A stretch of 64,000 bases of DNA from Skermanella aerolata KACC 11604 (GTDB taxonomy: Bacteria; Pseudomonadota; Alphaproteobacteria; Azospirillales; Azospirillaceae): positions 1 through 64,000 of the forward strand of contig NZ_AVFK01000023.1 of assembly GCF_000936425.1 (NCBI RefSeq), written 5' to 3'. Position numbers and translations under genes: made by a program. The notes under the pieces are model-generated. The model was not told where the DNA came from. It did not search any database and saw only the letters and a list, made by a program, of their open reading frames with translations. Shown piece after piece: positions 51,622-60,898 of the stretch (position 1 is the first letter of the stretch; each line of letters begins with the position of its first letter).

Positions 51622-52761
51622 CTACACGCCGCTATCGCCGGACGACGCCATTTTCTCTCTTTCCATTCCGATCCATTCCTTGATCAGCGCATATCCCAGG
51701 GCAAGAAGGCATGGTCCCAGGAACAGGCCGATAAAGCCGAAGGTGAGCAGGCCACCGAACAGGCCCAGGAGGATCATGAGCATCGGGAGGTCGCTGCCAC
51801 GGCTGACCAGGAATGTTCGGAGCAGTGCCTCCAGCACGCTGAATATCATGATGCTCCAGACGATCAGGAATATGGCCCATCCGGTCTCGCCGATGGTAAA
51901 CAGCCAGATCGTCGCCGGAAGCCAGATCAAGACCGGCCCGACGGGAACCAGCGTCAGGAAAAAGCAGAAGAACCCGAGCAGAAATGCGCCGGGAACTCCG
52001 GCGATCCGAAAGCCGACGGCCGCCAGAATGGCCTCTGTGAGGTTCGTTCCGATGATGCCGTACACCACGCCCTTCAGGGTGCCCGCCGCGACGCCCAGCA
52101 GACGCGGGCCGCGCCGTCCGGCAAGCCTTTGCAGCACGGAGTCGAGGGCCGCCGCGGCACGGCGGCCGTCACGATACAGGAAGAAGGCGATGAGCAGGCT
52201 GATGAAGATCTGCATCGCACCGAAGCCGATCAAGGCGCCGAAGCCCAGGATCCGGGTGCGTGCATACTGGATGTAGGGTTCCAGCTTGGCGGTCGCCTCG
52301 ACAGTGCCGCCGGCCAGGTCCGACCAGAATTCGTGTATCCGCGACCCCACCAGCAGCAGTGGCGCCACCCAGGATGGCGGCTCCGGAAGACCCTTGCTTC
52401 GCCACTCCTGAAGATTGCTGGCCAGTTGCGCCACGTTCTCAGCCAAGTTATGGCCAAGCAAAGCAAGCGGGATCAGGAAAACAGCGCAAGCGGCCAGCGT
52501 CAGGATAGCCGCCGACGCACCCGTACGCCCGCCGAGCGCGCGCGTGAGCCGGACGTGCAGCGGCCAGGTCGAGATGGTGAGAATGGTGCCCCAAAGCAGC
52601 GCCGACAGGAACGGCTGCATCACCAGGAAGACCCCGACCGCCAGGATCAGCAGGCAAACCAGCGCTACCGCGCGCTCGATCAAATGGCTACTTGGATTGT
52701 TCCGAGGGCGGCTGCCAAGGCTGGCGGCGTGGACCTCGCGTCCCAAGTGTCTGCTCATCAT
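51622..52761 (-). CDS. AI-2E-family transporter (PerM/YdiK-like permease)
   Basis: A 379-residue membrane protein of the AI-2E exporter superfamily with about eight transmembrane helices. Features are ERAVALVCLLILAVGVFLVMQPFLSALLWGTILTI at the start, the family helix hairpin GALIGFGAMQIFISLLIAFFLYRDG, VVYGIIGTNLTEAILAAVGF, and a terminal GLFLGPCLLALGYALIKEW. Relatives export autoinducers, folate or Na+/Li+, or have no proven substrate. There is no LuxS gene in the window. Stands alone, with a convergent neighbour 105 bases away. Confidence 0.85.
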   Translation of the reverse strand: MMSRHLGREVHAASLGSRPRNNPSSHLIERAVALVCLLILAVGVFLVMQPFLSALLWGTILTISTWPLHVRLTRALGGRTGASAAILTLAACAVFLIPLALLGHNLAENVAQLASNLQEWRSKGLPEPPSWVAPLLLVGSRIHEFWSDLAGGTVEATAKLEPYIQYARTRILGFGALIGFGAMQIFISLLIAFFLYRDGRRAAAALDSVLQRLAGRRGPRLLGVAAGTLKGVVYGIIGTNLTEAILAAVGFRIAGVPGAFLLGFFCFFLTLVPVGPVLIWLPATIWLFTIGETGWAIFLIVWSIMIFSVLEALLRTFLVSRGSDLPMLMILLGLFGGLLTFGFIGLFLGPCLLALGYALIKEWIGMEREKMASSGDSGV

Positions 52762-53069
52762 GTTCGGCGGTTCCCTGACAAAGCAAACGAAGCCACCAAC
52801 GTCGCAAGGCGAACATCGTTCGAGATAAGAGGCTGTTATGGCTGGGATGAGGATGCAGGTCTCAGGATCGGCGACTCCGTACGCCGATGGAAGTAGCTTA
52901 CCGTAACGAGGCGCCGCATGGCGGCCGGGCCAGCAGGATACCGTTACCTGTTACCGTTGCGGGGTTGCGGCACAGCGCCCTCTGCTTGAGAGTCCGCTGC
53001 GGTCCGGGCGTCATTTCAAAAGCCGGAGGTCGCGCGTTGACGCTTGCGGCTACTCGACGGAGGCACTCC

Positions 53070-53840
53070 ATGACAATGCTTGATCTTCAAGGCAAGCGCG
53101 GGCTCGTCGTTGGCATAGCCAACGAGCACAGCATCGCCTATGGCTGCGCAAAAGCGTTCAAGGAAGTGGGCGCCGATCTTGCCGTCACTTACCTCAACGA
53201 AAAGGCGGAGCCCCATGTGCGGCCGTTGGCGATCAGGCTGGGCTCGGATCTGATCATGCCCTGCGATCTCAGGAAGCCGGGTGAGCTTGAGGCTGTGTTC
53301 GACGTCATTCGCGAGCGCTGGGGCAAGCTCGATTTCCTTCTCCATTCCGTCGCGTTCGCCCCCCGCGAGGACCTTCATGCACGGGTCGTCGACTGCTCGG
53401 CCGAGGGGTTTGCCCTGGCCATGGACGTTTCCTGCCATTCGTTCATCCGCATGACGAAGCTGGCCGAGCCGCTGATGGTCGAGGGCGGCTGTCTGATGAC
53501 GGTCACGTTCTTCGGCGCTGAAAAGGTGGTCGAACACTACAACATGATGGGACCGGTGAAAGCCGCCCTGGAGAGTTCCGTCCGCTACATGGCGGCCGAA
53601 CTTGGCGGCAAGGGCATTCGCGTTCATGCCTTGTCACCCGGTGCCATGGCGACGCGCGCAGCGTCGGGCATCGACCGGTTCGACGAGTTGCTTGCGCGCA
53701 CTGCGGAGCGGGCGCCGACCCACCACCTTGTCACCGTCGACGATATCGGCCCGTGTGCCGCATTCCTGGCGAGCGATGCCGCGAGGCAGTTGACCGGGCT
53801 CACGCTCTATATCGACGGTGGTTATCATATTGTCGGGTAG
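53070..53840 (+). CDS. Enoyl-ACP reductase (FabI)-like SDR with altered active-site tyrosine
   Basis: A 256-residue FabI-type SDR starting at ATG 53070 behind GGAGG. It has the divergent FabI nucleotide motif (GIANEHSIAYG), SVAFAPRED, and the Tyr/Lys pair in YNMMGPVKAALE (Tyr and Lys 7 apart). The residue matching the first FabI tyrosine (E. coli Tyr146, in SYLGAE) is Phe here (TFFGAEK). The C-terminus (TGLTLYIDGGYHIVG) matches FabI. It may be a specialised reductase rather than the housekeeping enzyme. Its end overlaps the next start by 23 bases. FabI-like genes beside stress and energy genes are typical of hypoxia or storage clusters. Confidence 0.8.
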   Translation: MTMLDLQGKRGLVVGIANEHSIAYGCAKAFKEVGADLAVTYLNEKAEPHVRPLAIRLGSDLIMPCDLRKPGELEAVFDVIRERWGKLDFLLHSVAFAPREDLHARVVDCSAEGFALAMDVSCHSFIRMTKLAEPLMVEGGCLMTVTFFGAEKVVEHYNMMGPVKAALESSVRYMAAELGGKGIRVHALSPGAMATRAASGIDRFDELLARTAERAPTHHLVTVDDIGPCAAFLASDAARQLTGLTLYIDGGYHIVG

Positions 53841-56007
53841 GAACGGGCCGAGTCAGCCCCTGGCTATCGCCTTGGCCATGCTTGTTCTGCTGTTTTCACC
53901 GGTGTCGCCATCCGCCTCGGCGCAGCCGGTGGAGGGCGCACCCGGCAATCAAGTCGATACCCTGCTGCGAGCATTCCCCAATGGACTGACGCCGGAGCAG
54001 GCAGATGCCGTGCTCGGCGTGATGGACGAGGCTGAACTGCGCCGCGCCTTGCGGCCGCGCCTGCTGGCCGGCCCGGAAGGGGCCAAGCCCTTCCCGCCGG
54101 AAGCAGCACCGTTAGCAGCCCCATTAGCAGCCTATGCACACCGGATCGATGCCGTGGCTGCTGCCCTCCCGCAGGTGCCTGGGGCAATAGCGGATGCCTT
54201 TGCCCGGCCGAACGGGCGGAATGCCGCAACGAGTCCTGCAAAACTCGGTCTGTCGATCCTATTCCTGTTTGCCGTCGGGACTGCGGCTTTGCTGATTACC
54301 CGGCGGCTATTGCCCGAACCCGCAGCAATGTCCGGCGGCACAGCCCTGTCCCGCTCGGCCCGCAGTCTCGGAATTCATGCGGTGCGGGCCTCTGCATTCC
54401 TGATCGGTCTGCTGCTGGGCTACGCAATCCTGCGGCCATCGCACCCCACGGCCCCGGCAATCCTGATCGCGGTGTTGCAAGGGGCGGTCACCGTATTCAT
54501 CGCCGATCTGGTAAGCCGGTTCCTGTGCGCGCCGGACCACCCGGACAGGCGGCTGCTGCCGATAGGCGACGAGGGCGCCCGATCCATCCACCGGACAGCT
54601 GTTGTCACCGCCGTACTCACTGCAACGACGCTGGGTCTCGCGGATCTGCTCGGCGCGCTGGGTATGGCCTATGATCCGCTGATCGCCCTGGTTCTTCCGA
54701 TCAGCACGGCGCCGTTCATCTACTTGATCTATCGGCTCTGGAGCAGCCGGTCCGCGATGGTCCAAACGCTTGGGGGCCAGCTCGGACTCGGGCCTCGGGA
54801 TGTTCCGACCCTCGTCTTGGGCCTGGCCCTGGCAACTCTCTATCTTGTCGGACTGTGGCTTACCGCCGCCGCCGCTTGCCTGCGGCTGGAAACCGGGATA
54901 GGGCTGCGGTTGTTGCTGAGCCTGTTCCTGTCGGCAGCTGTCCCATTGCTGGCGTTGATGCTTCGGCCACCTGTCATCCGGTTCTACCAGTCAGTTGGCG
55001 AACAACCGGACAGCAAAACGGCCCTCCGGCTGATGCGCGCGGTATGGGCGGCCCTGATGGTTCTGGGAGTGGTGGGAACAGCCTTCATCTGGGGCTTCGA
55101 CCCGAGCGACCGTGGCAGACCAGGGGCTATCGTCCTGCGCCTGCTGTTCGACATTGGAGTCATCCTGCTGCTCGGCTATGTCGGGTGGGAGGTGCTTGGC
55201 CGGTCGTTCGATCGCGTGATGACGCCCAATAGCGTGGGTGACCAGCGCACTGCCCAGCGCATGGCGACCCTGCTGCCGCTGGTCAGGAAGTTCCTCCAGG
55301 TCGTGCTGATCGCAATCGTCGTGATGATCGTCCTGTCCTCGATGGGAATCGCCATCGGCCCGTTGCTGGCGGGAGCCGGCGTGGTCGGTCTAGCGGTTGG
55401 GCTGGGCGCGCAATCGACCATCGCAGATGTGCTGTCCGGAGTGTTTTTCCTGCTGGAGGACGCATTTCACATCGGCGACTACGTGGAAGTCGGCAATCTG
55501 CACGGAACGGTCGAGGGAATCTCACTGCGCTCGCTCAAGCTGCGCCACCACCGCGGTGCGGTCCATACTCTGCCGTTCGGCCAGATCAAGGCTTTAACCA
55601 ATCAGACACGCGATTGGTCGCTGATGCGGCTGGAATTCCGCGTTCCGCCGAATACCGACCTGTCCCTGGTCAAGCGCATCATCAAGCAGATCAGCAAGGA
55701 ACTTCAGGCCGATCCGGAAATGGGTCCCAGCTTTATCGAACCGTTGAAGTCGCAGGGCGTGCGCCGCGTGGAGGATGACGCCGTGATCATCGGCATCAAG
55801 TACGTTACCAAGCCCGGCGAGCAGTTCGTCATCCGGCGGGAAGCCTATCAGCGCATCCTCAAGGCTTTCAAGGAGAACGGGATCGACTTGGTCGGCCGTG
55901 GCGTGGTCGTCCGGGTAGACGATTCCCATGCCGGCGAGCGTGCGGTCGGCTTCGCCGCCTCGCAGGCAATCCGTGGCGTGCTTGACGATAAGTCCAAGGC
56001 CGATTGA
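53818..56007 (+). CDS. MscS-family mechanosensitive channel with large N-terminal extension
   Basis: A 729-residue protein. A signal peptide (AIALAMLVLLFSPVSPSASA) leads into a periplasmic segment (~30-140), then about eleven transmembrane helices. The MscS core follows from residue ~500: AGAGVVGLAVGLGAQSTIADVLSGVFFLLEDAFHIGDYVEVG (pore helix and beta domain), GTVEGISLRSLKLRHHRGAVHTLPFG, and a cytosolic beta/alpha domain. Opens on membrane tension to release solutes. The long N-terminal part is like YbdG/YbiO-type members. The start overlaps the FabI-like gene by 23 bases, so it is translated in coupling with it. Confidence 0.88.
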   Translation: MVIILSGRNGPSQPLAIALAMLVLLFSPVSPSASAQPVEGAPGNQVDTLLRAFPNGLTPEQADAVLGVMDEAELRRALRPRLLAGPEGAKPFPPEAAPLAAPLAAYAHRIDAVAAALPQVPGAIADAFARPNGRNAATSPAKLGLSILFLFAVGTAALLITRRLLPEPAAMSGGTALSRSARSLGIHAVRASAFLIGLLLGYAILRPSHPTAPAILIAVLQGAVTVFIADLVSRFLCAPDHPDRRLLPIGDEGARSIHRTAVVTAVLTATTLGLADLLGALGMAYDPLIALVLPISTAPFIYLIYRLWSSRSAMVQTLGGQLGLGPRDVPTLVLGLALATLYLVGLWLTAAAACLRLETGIGLRLLLSLFLSAAVPLLALMLRPPVIRFYQSVGEQPDSKTALRLMRAVWAALMVLGVVGTAFIWGFDPSDRGRPGAIVLRLLFDIGVILLLGYVGWEVLGRSFDRVMTPNSVGDQRTAQRMATLLPLVRKFLQVVLIAIVVMIVLSSMGIAIGPLLAGAGVVGLAVGLGAQSTIADVLSGVFFLLEDAFHIGDYVEVGNLHGTVEGISLRSLKLRHHRGAVHTLPFGQIKALTNQTRDWSLMRLEFRVPPNTDLSLVKRIIKQISKELQADPEMGPSFIEPLKSQGVRRVEDDAVIIGIKYVTKPGEQFVIRREAYQRILKAFKENGIDLVGRGVVVRVDDSHAGERAVGFAASQAIRGVLDDKSKAD

Positions 56008-56086
56008 GGCTCGATGGCTCCGACAGGCCGTTTGACCGCGATGCGGCGTCCAGCCCATCCGAACAACACCAGGGAGGACATTGAAC

Positions 56087-56923
56087 ATGGCGAAAAACAA
56101 GAAGGATGCCAACCGGATGGAGTCCCCGCAGCCAGGCGGAAAGCTCAAGACGAAGGTCTACAACGACGAGCTCGCCCTGCTGCATGTCGAGCTGGTCAAG
56201 CTGCAGCAGTGGGTCATCCATAAAGGCTTGAAAGTCTGCATTGTTTTCGAAGGTCGCGACGGCGCTGGCAAGGGCGGGACAATCAAGGCCATCACGGAGC
56301 GTGTAAGCCCGCGCGTGTTCCGCGTCGTCGCCCTGTCGGCTCCGACCGAGCGCGAAAAATCTCAAATGTACCTGCAACGCTATATTCCACACCTCCCGGC
56401 TGCCGGAGAAGTGGTGATATTCGACCGGAGTTGGTACAACCGCAGCGGTGTCGAGAGGGTCATGGGCTTCTGTACTGAAGAACAGACAAGGAAATTCCTC
56501 ACCGCTGTGCCGAGCGTCGAGAAGGCGATCGTTGAGTCGGGTGTCATTTTGCTCAAATACTGGCTTGAGGTGAGTCCCGAAGAGCAGACGAGGCGTCTGG
56601 AAGCGCGCATCAATGACGGGCGGAAGATCTGGAAGCTGTCACCGATGGACTTGAAATCCTATAGCCGCTGGTATGACTACTCCCGTGCTCGGGACGACAT
56701 GTTCGTTGCGACCGACACTTCATGGGCGCCGTGGTTCGTTGCGCGATCGGACGATAAAAAACGTGCGCGTTTGAACATCATCAGTCACTTGCTTGACAAT
56801 ATTTCTTATGAGGAATTGCATAGAGAAAAAGTAAAGCTGCCGAAACGACAGGGGCCGGACGGCTATAAAGATTCTCACTTCCCGTTCAAGTTCATACCGG
56901 AGAAAGCGTGGCCCACTGGGTAA
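56087..56923 (+). CDS. ppk2: Polyphosphate kinase 2 (PPK2)
   Basis: A 278-residue PPK2, which phosphorylates nucleotides with polyphosphate (or the reverse). Walker A is FEGRDGAGKGGTIKA at residue ~58, Walker B lies in VVIFDRSWYNRSGVERVMGF, and the lid module contains KYWLEVSPEEQTRRLEAR and SYSRWYDYSRARDDMF. ATG 56087 follows GGGAGG. Length and the single domain indicate PPK2 class I or III, and sequence alone does not say whether ADP or AMP is preferred. Its setting with an MscS channel and glycogen, lactate and PfkB genes fits an energy-reserve block. Confidence 0.9.
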   Translation: MAKNKKDANRMESPQPGGKLKTKVYNDELALLHVELVKLQQWVIHKGLKVCIVFEGRDGAGKGGTIKAITERVSPRVFRVVALSAPTEREKSQMYLQRYIPHLPAAGEVVIFDRSWYNRSGVERVMGFCTEEQTRKFLTAVPSVEKAIVESGVILLKYWLEVSPEEQTRRLEARINDGRKIWKLSPMDLKSYSRWYDYSRARDDMFVATDTSWAPWFVARSDDKKRARLNIISHLLDNISYEELHREKVKLPKRQGPDGYKDSHFPFKFIPEKAWPTG

Positions 56924-57152
56924 AGAAGATCAGCGACTTGAACGTGAATAGCTTTGTTCGCCCGTTTACTCCCAACCCCTACGCAGCTTGCATGATCGCC
57001 CTTCGCCAAAACAGCCACCGCAATCTCTGCTGGCTTTAATACCAAAGAACAGTTCCTCAGGCTAAGACCGACTTGATCCAGGATAAGATGCCTTCGAGGC
57101 TGTCTTGTTATGGAGGAAGAGCAATTATTGTATCCCTGCAGGGGTATCATTG

Positions 57153-58031
57153 ATGATCGTGTTGCGGGATTGCTTCTTGTTCGTCGCACTGATTAGCCAT
57201 ATCAGCACCGGGGTGCTCGCTCAGGCCGACACTCGAACCATTACTCAGACTGACGGCAAACCCGGATGGTTTTCGGATTGGTCCAAGGAGGACAAGGCAT
57301 TGGCCCTAAATCTCGGGGTCGGCGCGGCAGTGCTCGGGTGGGGCTTCGCCAACTGGGATTACGGTTCGGGCGGCCCCCGCTTTCAGGATGAAGGCTGGTT
57401 CGATCGGGAAACGAAGGAGGGTGGAGCCGACAAGCTGGGGCACCTCTACACGGCCTATCTGTTCAGCCACCTGTTCGCCGGACAGTACGAGCGATGGGAC
57501 TTTGACAAGGACCAGGCAATTCGGTGGGGTGCGCTGTCCAGCCTTGGCGTCACGGGATTGATCGAGGTGGGAGACGCATTCAGCGACCGGTACGGGTTTT
57601 CCTACCAGGACATGCTCTTCAACACCTTGGGAGTGGCGGCTGGGTATCTGCTCTGGTCGGTCCCCGAGTTGTCGCGCAAGATCGACCTTCGGGTCGAATA
57701 CAATCCATTTACGAGCGGTGGCTACCAGTCGGACATCACCACGGACTACGAGCGCCTTAGCTACCTGATGGCGATCAAGGCCGAAGGATTTGACTTCATT
57801 GAAAACCCGTACCTGAAGTCCCTTGAATTGCACATCGGCTTTCGAGCTCGAAACTACGACGCCTACAGCGAACGGCCTGATGTCGATATGCGGAAACAGT
57901 ATCTTTATGTTGGCATCGGCTTGAACCTGTCGAAGCTGCTTCGGCCTTATGTGGATACCCCCGTTTTCAACTACTTTCAGATGCCGTACACCTACGTGCC
58001 ATTTACCTATCAGATATCCGGTCCGCCTTAA
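57153..58031 (+). CDS. DUF2279 (YfiM-like) exported protein
   Basis: A protein of about 292 residues starting at ATG 57153, with a signal peptide ending near GVLA. The DUF2279 region has NLGVGAAVLGWGFANWDYG, the conserved GGADKLGHLYTAYLFSHL and YGFSYQDMLFNTLGVAAGYLLW. After residue ~200 the sequence alternates aromatic/hydrophobic and polar residues and ends in YTYVPFTYQISGPP, as in outer-membrane beta structures. Role unknown, probably envelope. The intergenic stretch 56924-57152 has no gene. Confidence 0.75.
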   Translation: MIVLRDCFLFVALISHISTGVLAQADTRTITQTDGKPGWFSDWSKEDKALALNLGVGAAVLGWGFANWDYGSGGPRFQDEGWFDRETKEGGADKLGHLYTAYLFSHLFAGQYERWDFDKDQAIRWGALSSLGVTGLIEVGDAFSDRYGFSYQDMLFNTLGVAAGYLLWSVPELSRKIDLRVEYNPFTSGGYQSDITTDYERLSYLMAIKAEGFDFIENPYLKSLELHIGFRARNYDAYSERPDVDMRKQYLYVGIGLNLSKLLRPYVDTPVFNYFQMPYTYVPFTYQISGPP

Positions 58032-58090
58032 GTTCCACGGCCCAGTCACTCAATGAAGAGATGCCCGGCCGCTCGATGAAGGGATGATTG

Positions 58091-59674
58091 ATGGAACTCA
58101 TTCGGGCAATGCTCGAACAACAGCCGTTGATGACGCTGTTCCTCACGATCGCGGCAGGTTATGTCGTGGGAGAACTCAGCATCAAGGGATTTTCCCTTGG
58201 CGTCGGCTCGGTTCTCTTCGTGGCGCTGGCTATGGGCTGGTTTGCACCTAAGGCGGCGCCGGCCCGGATGGTCGGAACTCTCGGGCTTTCGCTCTTCCTC
58301 TACGCCGTAGGCATTCAGTACGGCAAGCAGTTCTTCCTCGGATTGACAAGTGCTGCCGGGATCCGGGCGAACATGATGGCGATGGCCGGGGTATTGCTGT
58401 CGGGCGTCGTCAGTCTGATGTTCGTAAAACTGGCGGGACTCAACCCCGGACATGCGCTCGGGCTGTTTGCGGGATCAGGGACCAGCACGGCGGCGCTGCA
58501 GCCGGCCATCGCGAAGCTCGGCAACGATCCGGCGGTGGGCTATTCGGTCTCTTACCCGTTCGGCGTGGCCGGACCCATTCTGTTCCTGTATCTCACCCTC
58601 GTTTTCCTGAAGCCGAAGATTAAGGTGCCCTCGGAATCCGGCATGGAGTTTCTCGAGATCGTGTTGCTGAACCCTGCGTTCTTCGGCAGGAGATTGAGCG
58701 AACTGGCTGCAGCACTTCCCGCACAGGTCCGGATCGTGGCGCTGCGCCGCGAGCACCACAATCAGCCTGCGACGCCTGACACCCTCGTCGCCGAGAACGA
58801 TGTTCTGCTGGCCGTCTGCCCCAACAGATCGTTGCTCGATCAGATGCGCAACGTCCTGGGCGAGGCGGCCCCAGGCCGTATCTCCGGAGATCGCCGGGAT
58901 CTCGATTATCTCCGAGTGTTCGCATCCCGGCCGGCTTTGGTGGGCCGGTTGCTGGGAGATCTCGACCTGCCGGGCGAGAAGACCTCGGTCGTAGTCCATG
59001 TTCGCCGGGGCGACACCGACCTCGAGGCGCGACCCGATCTCGTACTCGAGTTCGGCGATCGCGTCGGGCTGCTCGCCAATCGCAAAGACTTCCCGACCTT
59101 GCGCAAGTTCTTCGGTGACTCGATCAAGGGCACCGCCGAATTCAGTTACATTTCCATCGGTTTGGGCATGGCGCTGGGCTTCCTGCTCGGGGCGATCGCC
59201 ATACCGCTGCCGGGCATCGGCACGATCGCGCTTGGGCTGGCGGGCGTCTTGATCGTGGCGCTGATCGTGGGCAACCAGCGTCGCACCGCCGGCCTGAACT
59301 GGACCGTCCCGCTGTCCGCCAACCTGGTGCTCCGCAACCTCGGACTGACCTTGTTCCTGGCGCAGGTCGGAATGGCCTCCGGACCCACGTTCGCGGCGAC
59401 CATAACGGAGACCGGGTTCCTGATGCTGGGCATGGGTGTGGTCGTGCTGGCGGCACTGGTCCTGCCGGTTCTCGTGCTGGGCCTGTTCGTCTTTCGGATG
59501 CCGTTCGACGACGTGGTGGGAATCGTCGCCGGCGCCACCGGCAACCCGGCGATCCTGGCCTACTCGAACCGGCTGGCGCCGACGGATCGGCCGGATATCG
59601 GATACGCCATGATCTTTCCGGCCATGACGATCGTGAAGGTGCTGTTCGTCAATATCGTCCTGTCACTCCTATGA
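58091..59674 (+). CDS. AspT/YidE-family transporter with two RCK_C domains
   Basis: A 527-residue membrane protein of the aspartate:alanine exchanger (AAEx) family. It has two membrane halves of about five or six helices each (residues ~10-185 and ~360-525) around two central cytosolic TrkA-C/RCK_C domains (residues ~195-260 and ~285-350). The family motif GLFAGSGTSTAALQPAI (and its copy GIVAGATGNPAILAYSN) is in both halves. It may be an amino-acid or dicarboxylate antiporter, with substrate unproven. ATG 58091 follows a TTG in frame. Start of a probable unit with the PfkB gene (82-base gap). Confidence 0.85.
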   Translation: MELIRAMLEQQPLMTLFLTIAAGYVVGELSIKGFSLGVGSVLFVALAMGWFAPKAAPARMVGTLGLSLFLYAVGIQYGKQFFLGLTSAAGIRANMMAMAGVLLSGVVSLMFVKLAGLNPGHALGLFAGSGTSTAALQPAIAKLGNDPAVGYSVSYPFGVAGPILFLYLTLVFLKPKIKVPSESGMEFLEIVLLNPAFFGRRLSELAAALPAQVRIVALRREHHNQPATPDTLVAENDVLLAVCPNRSLLDQMRNVLGEAAPGRISGDRRDLDYLRVFASRPALVGRLLGDLDLPGEKTSVVVHVRRGDTDLEARPDLVLEFGDRVGLLANRKDFPTLRKFFGDSIKGTAEFSYISIGLGMALGFLLGAIAIPLPGIGTIALGLAGVLIVALIVGNQRRTAGLNWTVPLSANLVLRNLGLTLFLAQVGMASGPTFAATITETGFLMLGMGVVVLAALVLPVLVLGLFVFRMPFDDVVGIVAGATGNPAILAYSNRLAPTDRPDIGYAMIFPAMTIVKVLFVNIVLSLL

Positions 59675-59755
59675 CATACATCCGAAAAAGCCTGGAGCCG
59701 ACATGCTCCTGGTTTGCTGATCGCCTTGAGACCATGCGGAGGAGTTTGGGAGAAG

Positions 59756-60682
59756 ATGAAACCCATCGTGACTTTGACTTTGAATCCCAGCATCGACGCT
59801 GCGTCGAACACCGAGATCGTCCGACCGACCCACAAGGTGCGTACCTTTGACGAGCGCTATGATCCGGGCGGAGGCGGCATCAACGTCGCCCGCGTGATCA
59901 ACGAACTGGGGGGCCGATCATTGGCCGTCTACCTGGCGGGTGGCCTGACCGGCGGTGTCCTCGACACCATGGTGAAGAGGATCGGTGTCCGGCATTGGAC
60001 GGTGCCGATCGCGGGCCTGACGCGGGTCAGTCATGTCGTCCATGAAATTTCCACGGGCAAGGAGTTCCGCTTCACCCCCGAAGGTCCGGAGATCCTGGAG
60101 GAGGAATGGCGCACCTGCCTTGAGCAGCTAACCATGCTGGACTTCGACTATCTCGTCGCAAGCGGTAGTTTGCCACGCGGCGTGCCGGAGGATTTCTATC
60201 GGGACGTCGCCAAGATCGCCGCAACGAAAGGCGCGAAGTTCGTCCTCGATACTTCCGGCCCGGCCCTGAAGTCCGCTTTCGGATTCGGCATCCATCTCGC
60301 CAAACCTAGCCGCAGCGAACTCGAAAGTTTGACTGGGAAGGATCTTAAGGATCCCGATACCCTCGTTTCGGCGGCTCGGGACCTTGTAGTGTCCGGGACC
60401 GTCGAACACTTGGTGGTGACGATGGGGCACGAAGGAGCGCTGCTTGTCTCGGGTGACAGGGTGAAGTGGCTGCGCGCGCCCGAGGTAGAGGTCAAAAGCG
60501 CGGTCGGTGCTGGCGACAGCTTTGTCGGCGCCATGACGCTGGGCTTGGCGCTCGGTCGTCCGCTCGGCGAGGCCTTCACCCTTGGAGTTGCGGCGGGGAC
60601 GGCGACCGTAACGACGGTTGGCACGGAACTCTGTCGGCGGCAGGTTGTCGAAGCGCTTTATGAGACCCTGGTACAGGGATAG
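59756..60682 (+). CDS. pfkB: PfkB-family hexose/phosphofructokinase
   Basis: A 308-residue ribokinase-fold kinase of the 1-phosphofructokinase/PfkB type, starting at ATG 59756 (GGGAGA upstream). The N-terminal substrate motif is LTLNPSIDAA, the first PfkB signature is GGGGINVARVINELGG, and the C-terminal ATP signature is VGAGDSFVGAM, where the Asp is the catalytic base. It phosphorylates fructose-6-phosphate or a related sugar phosphate. Next to LDH and GlgX it suggests glycogen-to-lactate flux. A dispersed REP-like element lies just after it. Confidence 0.88.
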   Translation: MKPIVTLTLNPSIDAASNTEIVRPTHKVRTFDERYDPGGGGINVARVINELGGRSLAVYLAGGLTGGVLDTMVKRIGVRHWTVPIAGLTRVSHVVHEISTGKEFRFTPEGPEILEEEWRTCLEQLTMLDFDYLVASGSLPRGVPEDFYRDVAKIAATKGAKFVLDTSGPALKSAFGFGIHLAKPSRSELESLTGKDLKDPDTLVSAARDLVVSGTVEHLVVTMGHEGALLVSGDRVKWLRAPEVEVKSAVGAGDSFVGAMTLGLALGRPLGEAFTLGVAAGTATVTTVGTELCRRQVVEALYETLVQG

Positions 60683-60774
60683 ACGCTGAACCAGCGTGAA
60701 GAAAGGCGGACAACCATGGCGCCGCCAATGATCAGGGCATCGAGATTAAACATTAACCGGTCTGGAGCGTTAGG

Positions 60775-60856
60775 TGTCGGGCTGAAGAGGCCCGACCTAC
60801 GTCAGCGTGCTTTTGCCCGCGCTTGTTTTTGTAGGTCGGGCCTCTTCAGCCCGACA
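60775..60856. repeat. REP-like element: inverted pair of 26-bp units
   Basis: Two exact 26-base units in inverted orientation (60775-60800 and 60831-60856, core TCGGGCTGAAGAGGCCCGACC) flank 30 bases. Each unit is internally palindromic, so the locus can form a double hairpin. Flanking words (ACCGGTCTGGAGC before, TTTGCCGGAACTCACCGGT after) match the copy at 41180-41237. It lies between convergent genes (pfkB and the ClpP-like gene) and could end or stabilise both transcripts. Confidence 0.75.
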
Positions 60857-60898
60857 TCTTTGCCGGAACTCACCGGTCAAGCTTCAATGCCGTTGGTA

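Noticed and set aside
51622-52761. AI-2E-family protein as a quorum-sensing autoinducer exporter
   Set aside because: No luxS or receptor gene is present, and most family members have other or unknown substrates.
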